Assembly: GCA_947175375.1 (NCBI GenBank)
Contig: CAMWMT010000228.1
Location: forward strand, 1-5,236
Length of the DNA stretch: 5,236 nucleotides
DNA from: an uncultured Clostridiaceae bacterium
GTDB lineage: Bacteria > Bacillota > Clostridia > Lachnospirales > Lachnospiraceae
Direction: 5' to 3'
Position numbers and translations under genes: made by a program. Position 1 is the stretch's first letter; each line of letters opens with the position of its first letter. This document shows positions 1-4,423 of the stretch, piece after piece. The notes below the pieces were generated by a model. It did no database searches and was not told the DNA's origin. It saw only the letters and a list, made by a program, of their open reading frames with translations.

Positions 1-9
1 AATGATCAG

Positions 10-31
10 CTTTCCCTAATAATTAGGAAAG
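10..31 (-). other. Hairpin overlapping the flagellin stop codon, possible terminator
   Basis: In the transcript, CUUUCCUAA (31-23) pairs with UUAGGGAAAG (19-10) with one bulged G, around a 3-nt loop. The left arm includes the UAA stop codon. Only nine bases follow before the window ends and they are not U-rich, so this is not a clear rho-independent terminator. It could protect the 3' end of the mRNA, or a proper terminator may lie beyond the window. Confidence 0.35.
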
Positions 32-832
32 GAGACTCAGGATGCTCTGCGGTACAGAGTTCGCCTGTGCCAGCATGGACTGAGATGCCTGCAGAAGAAT
101 GTTATTCTTCGTGAAGGAAGTAATCTCATCTGCCATGTCAGTATCGCGGATACGGCTCTCAGCATCTGTGATGTTCTCAGATGTAACCTTCAGGTTGTTA
201 ACCGTATGCTCGATTCTGTTCTGAGCAGCACCGAGGGAAGCACGGTAAGAAGAAACCTTATCAATTGCAGACTTAATCGTCTCAATCGCCGCATTAGCAG
301 ATGTCTGACTCGATACTTTGATAGAAGCTACGCCGATACCGCTGGCTTTCATATTACCACCGGATACACCAATCGTCTCAGACTTACTCGGACCAATCTG
401 GAACGTCATCTGATCTGTACTGGACAGAGAACTAATACCATTGAAATTGGTAGCAGTTGCAATACGGTCAATTTCCTCAATCAAACGGCTAACCTCTAAC
501 TGCAGATTGCTTCTTGCAACAGTGTTGTATGTGCCGTTCGCAGACTGAGTAGCCAGAGTCGTCAGACGCTGAAGCATGGAGTGTGTCTCGGTAAGAGCAC
601 CTTCATTTGTCTTAATAAGACCGATTGCATCGTTTGCATTGTTTACAGCCTGATTCAGACCATTGATCTGAGATCTCATGCTCTCGGAAATTGCAAGACC
701 TGCTGCGTCATCGCCTGCACGATTGATTTTGTAACCAGAAGACAGTTTCTCAAGGTTCTTGCTCAGGTTGCTGTTGTTCGTTCCTAAATTTCTGTAAGAA
801 TTGATAGCTGCTATGTTGTGTTGAATAATCAT
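23..832 (-). CDS. fliC: Flagellin, conventional filament subunit (269 aa)
   Basis: Short flagellin consisting of D0/D1 only, smaller than Bacillus subtilis Hag (about 300 aa). Recognisable blocks: MIIQHNIAAINSYRN (1-15), NLEKLSSGYKINRAGDDAAG (26-45), LQRLTTLATQSANGTYN (87-103), EIDRIATATNFNG (120-132), FQIGPSKSET (144-153), RIRDTDMADEI (227-237), FTKNNILLQASQSMLAQAN (240-258). It has no cysteine, as is usual for flagellins. The central segment (about 133-200) holds Lys150, 162, 172, 187 and 192, the most plausible methylation targets of the upstream FliB proteins (inference). The start is well fixed: AGGAGG (841-846) sits 8 nt before the ATG. The 122-nt leader with hairpins, CsrA-like sites and its own sigma-28-like promoter suggests this is the major, tightly controlled filament protein. 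It would be secreted through the flagellar type III apparatus and polymerised outside the cell. Confidence 0.96.
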   Translation of the reverse strand: MIIQHNIAAINSYRNLGTNNSNLSKNLEKLSSGYKINRAGDDAAGLAISESMRSQINGLNQAVNNANDAIGLIKTNEGALTETHSMLQRLTTLATQSANGTYNTVARSNLQLEVSRLIEEIDRIATATNFNGISSLSSTDQMTFQIGPSKSETIGVSGGNMKASGIGVASIKVSSQTSANAAIETIKSAIDKVSSYRASLGAAQNRIEHTVNNLKVTSENITDAESRIRDTDMADEITSFTKNNILLQASQSMLAQANSVPQSILSLLS

Positions 833-836
833 AAAA

Positions 837-849
837 TTTTCCTCCTGTT
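837..849 (-). promoter_or_regulatory. Ribosome binding site of the 269-aa flagellin overlapping a second CsrA-like site
   Basis: The minus strand reads AACAGGAGGAAAA. AGGAGG is a near-perfect Shine-Dalgarno with an 8-nt spacer to the ATG at 832. The same bases contain ACAGGA, the core of a CsrA site, 33 nt from the GGA in the loop of leader hairpin 2. Binding of one CsrA dimer to both sites would cover the ribosome binding site. Ribosome binding is near certain; CsrA binding is inference. Confidence 0.7.
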
Positions 850-865
850 ATTTATGATCGTTGTG

Positions 866-889
866 ACTGAGAACTTCCCTGTCCTCAGT
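866..889 (-). other. Leader hairpin 2 with CsrA-like loop
   Basis: In the transcript, ACUGAGGAC (889-881) pairs with GUUCUCAGU (874-866): nine pairs including one G-U, with the six-base loop AGGGAA (880-875). The loop and its flanks form ACAGGGAAGU (882-873), which agrees with 9 of 10 positions of the CsrA consensus core ACARGGAUGU. A GGA in the loop of a short hairpin is the classical CsrA-bound form. In Bacillus subtilis the hag leader is bound by CsrA at two sites, one of them over the Shine-Dalgarno; the same layout appears here. Confidence 0.55.
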
Positions 890-891
890 TT

Positions 892-920
892 CTTCCCGAG
901 AAGGGCCCTGCCTCGGAAAG
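892..920 (-). other. Leader hairpin 1 of the 269-aa flagellin mRNA
   Basis: In the transcript, CUUUCCGAG (920-912) pairs with CUCGGGAAG (900-892): nine pairs, one of them G-U, closing an 11-nt loop (911-901) that contains the self-complementary AGGGCCCU. No U-run follows, so it is not a terminator of the upstream flagellin. It lies inside the predicted 5' leader and is more likely an mRNA stability or control element. Confidence 0.6.
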
Positions 921-960
921 TTCTGTAAAGTTTATATATTCATTTACCTTACATTCTTAT

Positions 961-986
961 TTATCGCCTGTTTTCTCTTAATCTTA
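961..986 (-). promoter_or_regulatory. Sigma-28-like promoter for the 269-aa flagellin
   Basis: On the minus strand, TAAG (983-986) is followed after 14 nt by GGCGATAA (961-968). The sigma-28 pattern is TAAA, 14-16 nt, GCCGATAA, so this is one mismatch in each box. The predicted start near 954 gives a leader of about 122 nt. The promoter lies 39 nt after the stop codon of the upstream flagellin, so the second flagellin can be transcribed independently as well as by read-through. Confidence 0.62.
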
Positions 987-1001
987 AGCAGTTTTCTAAA
1001 A
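987..1001. promoter_or_regulatory. AT-rich CodY-like or UP-like element upstream of the 269-aa flagellin promoter
   Basis: On the plus strand the site reads AGTTTTCTAAAATTT, matching the CodY box at 12 of 15 positions. It directly abuts the proposed -35 (983-986), nearly the same relative place as the palindrome ahead of the other flagellin promoter. It is less symmetrical than that palindrome. UP-element function or chance AT-richness are real alternatives. Confidence 0.22.
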
Positions 1002-1024
1002 TTTTCTCAGTTTTTTACTGCCTC

Positions 1025-1873
1025 TTACTGGAGAAGACTAAGAATCTGACCTACAATGGAATTCGCCTGTGCGTTCATCGAATTCGCTGACTGCAACAGA
1101 ATATTCTCCTTTGTATACTGCGTAAATTCCCACGCCATATCTGTATCCCTGATCTGGCTCTCCGCTGCAGTCATGTTCTCGGTCTCAACGCTCAGATTCG
1201 CGTACGCATGCTCCATCCGGTTACTGACTGCTCCGAACGCTGCCCGCACATCTGCTACTGCTTCAATTGCCTTATTGATCATGTCTACGGAATCATTCGC
1301 TCCTGACTGAGTCTTAAAATCCGTATCCTGAAGCAACAGTTGCTTACTTCCCATATGATAGAGCTCTACCGCCAGGGTCTCTGCCCTTGTAGGACCAATC
1401 TGGAGATCGAGACCCCCTGAATATACCGGAATATCACTTGTATCTGCAGGAATATCGCCATAATCAAACAAAGGAATATCATCAAAATTCGTAGCCGACG
1501 CGATCCGGTCGATCTCGGCCAGAAGCTGTTCACGCTCAAAATCCAGATTCTGACGCGCTGCTGTATTATAAGTACCGTTTGCCGACTGATTCGCCAGAGT
1601 CTGCATTCTCTGCAGCATAGCATGTACTTCTGCCAAGGCGCCATCTCCGGTATTCGCCAGAGCAATCCCATCATTGCAGTTCTGCAATGCCTTCTCCAGA
1701 CCTTTAATCTGATTTCTCATGCCCTCAGACAGAGCAAGCCCTGCCGCGTCATCACCTGCACGATTAATTTTATAACCGGAAGACAACTTTTCCAGACTCT
1801 TCTTCAGCTTACCCTGTACGATTCCTTTATTCCTGGTAGCGTTGAGGCCAGGGATATTATGCTGTATGATCAT
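1025..1873 (-). CDS. Flagellin, divergent paralogue (282 aa)
   Basis: Filament subunit with only D0/D1 cores and a short central segment. Residues 1-130 carry the N-terminal signature (MIIQHNI, SLEKLSSGYKINRAGDDAAG at 26-45, LQRMQTLANQSANGTYN at 87-103, EIDRIASATNF at 120-130). The C-terminus has IRDTDMAWEF (241-250) and TKENILLQ (254-261). The start at 1873 is preferred over TTG 1882 and ATG 1879: AAAGGTGG (1883-1890) lies 9 nt upstream, and MIIQHNI aligns with the neighbouring flagellin. Several positions are unusual for flagellin: Pro8, Cys66 in the D1 helix, NF-DD instead of NF-NG at 129-132, Trp248 where an acidic residue is usual, and Asn267 where MLAQAN normally has Leu. A 13-residue excess after residue 130 contains three Asp-Ile-Pro units and explains the whole length difference from the 269-aa flagellin. 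The frame is intact, so it is not an obvious pseudogene. It may be a minor or specialised filament subunit. Confidence 0.92.
   Translation of the reverse strand: MIIQHNIPGLNATRNKGIVQGKLKKSLEKLSSGYKINRAGDDAAGLALSEGMRNQIKGLEKALQNCNDGIALANTGDGALAEVHAMLQRMQTLANQSANGTYNTAARQNLDFEREQLLAEIDRIASATNFDDIPLFDYGDIPADTSDIPVYSGGLDLQIGPTRAETLAVELYHMGSKQLLLQDTDFKTQSGANDSVDMINKAIEAVADVRAAFGAVSNRMEHAYANLSVETENMTAAESQIRDTDMAWEFTQYTKENILLQSANSMNAQANSIVGQILSLLQ
1428..1480 (-). repeat. Three in-frame GATATTCC repeats (Asp-Ile-Pro) in the divergent flagellin
   Basis: The 8-mer GATATTCC on the coding strand occurs at 1473-1480, 1449-1456 and 1428-1435, at 24- and 21-nt spacing, so all copies are in the same reading frame. 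Each encodes Asp-Ile and the start of Pro, at residues 132-134, 140-142 and 147-149. They fall in the central segment that is 13 residues longer than in the neighbouring flagellin. Confidence 0.75.
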
Positions 1874-1882
1874 ACCCATCAA

Positions 1883-1890
1883 CCACCTTT
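1883..1890 (-). promoter_or_regulatory. Ribosome binding site deciding the start of the divergent flagellin
   Basis: AAAGGTGG lies 9 nt before the ATG at 1873 but only 3 nt before the ATG at 1879 and directly beside the TTG at 1882, so it selects the MIIQHNI start. It has GGT instead of GGA, so unlike the neighbouring flagellin it does not offer a CsrA-type GGA core. Confidence 0.6.
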
Positions 1891-1910
1891 CACCTGTGTC
1901 TCTATTTGTT

Positions 1911-1918
1911 ATATCGGC
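1911..1918 (-). promoter_or_regulatory. Sigma-28 (SigD/FliA)-like -10 element for the divergent flagellin
   Basis: On the minus strand the site reads GCCGATAT, an exact match to the sigma-D type -10 motif known from flagellin promoters. The -35 is poor: at the expected 14-16 nt spacing (about 1933-1938) only TTAT/TATC is seen instead of TAAA. Transcription would begin near 1904, giving a leader of only about 31 nt before the ATG at 1873. A sigma-A promoter is less likely, because the overlapping TATAAC has no -35 hexamer 17 nt upstream. Confidence 0.65.
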
Positions 1919-1921
1919 AAA

Positions 1922-1963
1922 AGCGGAAAACAGATAATAGAATTTTTCAAAAATTAAGCCGCT
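1922..1963 (-). terminator. Weak terminator-like inverted repeat after fliB copy 2
   Basis: AGCGG (1963-1959) and CCGCT (1926-1922) are complementary and the second arm is followed by TTT (three Ts plus one more before the GCC of the -10 motif). The arms enclose a 32-nt segment that contains the AATTTTTGAAAAATT palindrome. The GC stem is only five pairs and the loop is long, so termination of the fliB operon here is only a possibility. The inverted repeat overlaps the promoter of the next gene. Confidence 0.22.
1941..1955 (-). promoter_or_regulatory. AT-rich perfect palindrome, CodY-box-like or UP-like element
   Basis: The 15-bp palindrome AATTTTTGAAAAATT lies just upstream of the -35 region of the divergent flagellin promoter, about positions -37 to -51. 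It matches the CodY box AATTTTCWGAAAATT at 12 of 15 positions, with all mismatches in the three central bases. CodY represses hag in Bacillus subtilis, which makes the placement sensible. An AT-rich UP element contacting RNA polymerase would explain it equally well. Such matches arise easily in AT-rich intergenic DNA. Confidence 0.3.
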
Positions 1964-1968
1964 AAAAT

Positions 1969-3117
1969 CTAAATAATCATCAGCAACAGCCCTGCAAGAC
2001 CGTTAATTTTATTTTCATCCAGTCGATTCATCAATTGCATTTTAAAGTACTTATTATGTTCCATTTTCCTGCTGATATTGGATATGATATAGATATACTG
2101 ATTTCTGTCCAGAGTGCCTTGGTTCACACAGACCACCAACGCCATCATCTGCGCAAGGCAGAAGCAGGCTGCTATATACATAAAGTTCTCCCTCGCCTTC
2201 TCATACTCAGGAATACTCAAAAGATCCGAAAAGATATGGCACACCCAATACCGGATATGGAAATCTCCATATCCGCACTGGATGTTTTTTAAATTCTGTA
2301 TGTCTTTTAAGTATTGTTCCAGATCATTCGAGGCAAAATATGTATTCATCTCCCGAATCATTTCCATAAAACGCTCTGAACAGTTATTTGTATCCAAAAG
2401 GAACCGTATTTCCTGAAGGAAACGATAGCGGCTGTTTTCATCTACAATCCCATGCAGCCTCATTTCCATCATATTCAGTTTGCTGTCCTGAAAGCACCAG
2501 GCAACAGCCTCTTTTATCTCTTCCGGGTCTGTCCGCCCATCCTTATATCGTTCTATGGCTTTTTCCAGAATATCGAATGCCAGAGCTGCACGTGTATGCA
2601 GGGAAAGTTTCACAGGATTCTGGAATACATCTACCATAGCAATACGGACAACAGATTCATATAAATATAGCTGTTCATATGGATACGACTCTTTAGGTTC
2701 CAATATTTTATCTTCTCCATAATCAAACTGAAGCTCCGTCTTATCCATAAGTCTGGCAACGACCTCCGGGCAGGAAAAAGTAAGATGCCCCTCAATGACA
2801 TCGCCATATTGCGACTGCACGCGCGGATAACCCGAACAAGTACTGCTCAGGTATTCCGAACCGAGCCTGCGAACCACTCTGCACAGATTGTCTTCATCCA
2901 ACATAGGACAGCGAGAATGGTCCAGCCTGACGATTCTGCTGTCACCCTTCTTCATAATCCAGTCAGACGCCGGAATCTCCAGAATAGCTTCCTGTTCTTC
3001 CATTTTCCGGTAGGTGTCTTCATCTATGACGATCCCCCATCCTACACAACAGGTATCCGGGCAGTCACCCCCAATACATTGGAAGTCCTTATACAAGTCT
3101 ACTGTAAGAAAATTCAT
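1969..3117 (-). CDS. fliB: FliB-family flagellin lysine-N-methylase, copy 2
   Basis: Tandem paralogue of the preceding fliB, similar along its whole length. The frame can be extended upstream to an ATG at 3171, but I choose the ATG at 3117. It has GGGAG (3128-3132) 10 nt upstream, the protein then begins MNFLTVDLYKDFQC in register with MLYFTVDMYHDFEC of copy 1, and both paralogues become exactly 382 aa. The ATG at 3171 has no good ribosome binding site and sits in a hairpin arm. The cysteine signature is retained: C14-x4-C19-x3-C23-C24-V-GW, C70-P-M-L, L-C79, C94 before YPR (97-99), and SCPE with C116. Positions 91-92 are Ser where copy 1 has Met and an extra Cys. By family knowledge it methylates flagellin lysines. 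Being next to two flagellins, it may serve one or both. The stop codon is 95 nt from the start of the divergent flagellin, with a sigma-28-like promoter in between. Confidence 0.88.
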   Translation of the reverse strand: MNFLTVDLYKDFQCIGGDCPDTCCVGWGIVIDEDTYRKMEEQEAILEIPASDWIMKKGDSRIVRLDHSRCPMLDEDNLCRVVRRLGSEYLSSTCSGYPRVQSQYGDVIEGHLTFSCPEVVARLMDKTELQFDYGEDKILEPKESYPYEQLYLYESVVRIAMVDVFQNPVKLSLHTRAALAFDILEKAIERYKDGRTDPEEIKEAVAWCFQDSKLNMMEMRLHGIVDENSRYRFLQEIRFLLDTNNCSERFMEMIREMNTYFASNDLEQYLKDIQNLKNIQCGYGDFHIRYWVCHIFSDLLSIPEYEKARENFMYIAACFCLAQMMALVVCVNQGTLDRNQYIYIISNISRKMEHNKYFKMQLMNRLDENKINGLAGLLLMII

Positions 3118-3127
3118 GCAATTCATT

Positions 3128-3132
3128 CTCCC
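3128..3132 (-). promoter_or_regulatory. Ribosome binding site deciding the start of fliB copy 2
   Basis: GGGAG lies 10 nt upstream of the ATG at 3117. The upstream in-frame ATG at 3171 lacks a comparable site, and the ATG at 3126 would be too close to this one. This supports the 382-aa form of the protein. Confidence 0.6.
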
Positions 3133-3150
3133 GTTCATATATTCATAACA

Positions 3151-3172
3151 GATGGGCACATTGCTTCCCATC
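3151..3172 (-). repeat. Hairpin in the spacer between the two fliB genes
   Basis: GATGGG (3172-3167) and CCCATC (3156-3151) form a perfect 6-bp stem, extendable by one G-U pair, around a 10-nt loop. No U-run follows, so it is not a standard terminator. It could modulate expression of fliB copy 2 relative to copy 1, or be incidental. The upstream ATG of the longer fliB2 frame lies in its first arm. Confidence 0.35.
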
Positions 3173-3235
3173 CCGAATCAGATCAGGCATTCCACATCAC
3201 TGCTTCTCAACGTACAGCAAATCGAAAATATCCAC

Positions 3236-4384
3236 TCATTCAATCGTCAACAGTAATAAGCCAACAGGACTGATAAGATTATTTTCACGTAACTTCTCTG
3301 CCAGACTGTTACGAAATCCTTCATAATGTTCTGTCATCCTGCTGATTCCAGATATAATATAGATATAATCCTCTTGATCCAGAGTCCTTTTGTCCACATA
3401 ACTCACTAAAGCCATAATCTGAATCAAACAGAAGCCGGCTGCTATACAGACAAACTTTTCTTGTACTTTCTCGTAATCAGGAATCTCCATCATATCCGCA
3501 AAGATACGATACACCCAATAATTGAGATAAAAAGCATGGTATGGCTCCAAAGCAGCTTTAAAGTCCTGCATATCTGTCAAATATTGTTCCAGACTGCCCT
3601 GACTAAAGTATTCGTCTATCCGATGAACACTTTCTGCAAAAGACTCCAGAAAAACATACTCATGCATTGCACTCTGAATCTGTCTCAGAAACAGGTAGCG
3701 CCTGTTTTCATCTACAATACCGCGCAGATTACTGTCCAGGCACAGTAATTTTTCTTCTGAAAATTCTATGCCTAACTCCCGTTGAATCAGGTCTATATCC
3801 ATCTGGTCATTCCGGACTGATTCAACAGCTCTATCCAGGATGCCAAATGAAACAAACAGCCGTGTACTCAATGATATATTCAGGGAACGTGAAAAAACAT
3901 CTACCATGATTGTACGAACAGCAGATTCGTACTGATACAATCTGGTATACGGATATTCCGGAGCCGGTGTATCATCTTCGCCAAATCCAAACAAGACTTC
4001 ATTTTTATTCATTAGCCTTGCAACAACTTCCGGGCATGAAAGAGCCAGATATATTTCATAGACATCACCATACTGAGCAGGCATTCGCGGATAAAGTTTG
4101 CAAACTTCACACATGTAATCCGGGCCCAGCTTAAGCACTACATTGCATAGATTATTCTCATTTAGCATTGGACAACGAGAATCAACCTGTTTTACACAGA
4201 TCCGACCATTTCTCCTCACAAGCCAGTCATCAGCAGGTATTCCAAGCTGTTCTTCATATTCTATCATTTTCTGGTATGTTTCTTCGTCAATATCGATATT
4301 CCATCCCAGACCGCAGCATGTGCTGGGACAGGCATCTGCACTGCATTCAAAATCATGATACATATCAACTGTAAAATAAAGCAT
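3236..4384 (-). CDS. fliB: FliB-family flagellin lysine-N-methylase, copy 1
   Basis: 382 aa, close to the size of Salmonella FliB (about 400). FliB proteins methylate the epsilon-amino group of lysines on flagellin. The family's cysteine signature is clear: C14-x4-C19-x3-C23-C24 followed by GW, then C71-P-M-L, L-C80, C95 before YPR (98-100), and SCPE with C117. This pattern would suit a metal or Fe-S site; that is inference. The rest is mostly helical, with a conserved hydrophobic block (CLIQIMALV) near residue 325 and a final GLLLLTI. Two details differ from copy 2: one extra residue between the CC pair and GW (CCGLGW against CCVGW), and an additional Cys92 giving C-x2-C. The chosen ATG has GGAGG at 4398-4402 upstream, with a rather long 13-nt spacer. 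It aligns exactly with the start of copy 2. The gene lies 39 nt after the glycosyltransferase, probably in its operon. Confidence 0.88.
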   Translation of the reverse strand: MLYFTVDMYHDFECSADACPSTCCGLGWNIDIDEETYQKMIEYEEQLGIPADDWLVRRNGRICVKQVDSRCPMLNENNLCNVVLKLGPDYMCEVCKLYPRMPAQYGDVYEIYLALSCPEVVARLMNKNEVLFGFGEDDTPAPEYPYTRLYQYESAVRTIMVDVFSRSLNISLSTRLFVSFGILDRAVESVRNDQMDIDLIQRELGIEFSEEKLLCLDSNLRGIVDENRRYLFLRQIQSAMHEYVFLESFAESVHRIDEYFSQGSLEQYLTDMQDFKAALEPYHAFYLNYWVYRIFADMMEIPDYEKVQEKFVCIAAGFCLIQIMALVSYVDKRTLDQEDYIYIISGISRMTEHYEGFRNSLAEKLRENNLISPVGLLLLTIE

Positions 4385-4423
4385 AGATATTAATCTTCCT
4401 CCGTTTGATCAAGTTCTCTTCTC

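Noticed and set aside
206..787. Plus-strand open frames opposite the 269-aa flagellin
   Set aside because: They are antisense shadows of a strongly conserved flagellin; no ribosome binding site or family resemblance is visible.
892..920. Leader hairpin 1 as terminator of the upstream flagellin gene
   Set aside because: The 3' arm is followed by AAACTG and not by a T-run, and the hairpin lies downstream of the likely flagellin promoter, inside the leader.
988..1021. GCAGT / ACTGC inverted repeat after the divergent flagellin as a rho-independent terminator
   Set aside because: The stem is only five pairs with a 24-nt AT-rich loop and no U-run follows. It overlaps the promoter region of the next flagellin, so I do not call it a terminator.
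1366..1674. Minus-strand 102-aa open frame within the divergent flagellin
   Set aside because: It is an alternative frame inside a gene with clear flagellin motifs; its Trp/Arg-rich composition is typical of an out-of-frame translation.
3118..3235. A separate promoter or a gene remnant in the 118-nt spacer between the fliB genes
   Set aside because: I found no convincing -35/-10 pair, no sigma-28 motif and no translated similarity to FliB; only a short hairpin is visible.
2785..3273. Plus-strand open frame of 162 aa
   Set aside because: It lies opposite fliB copy 2 and the fliB spacer, has low-complexity shadow-like composition and no recognisable motif. The minus-strand gene is clearly real.
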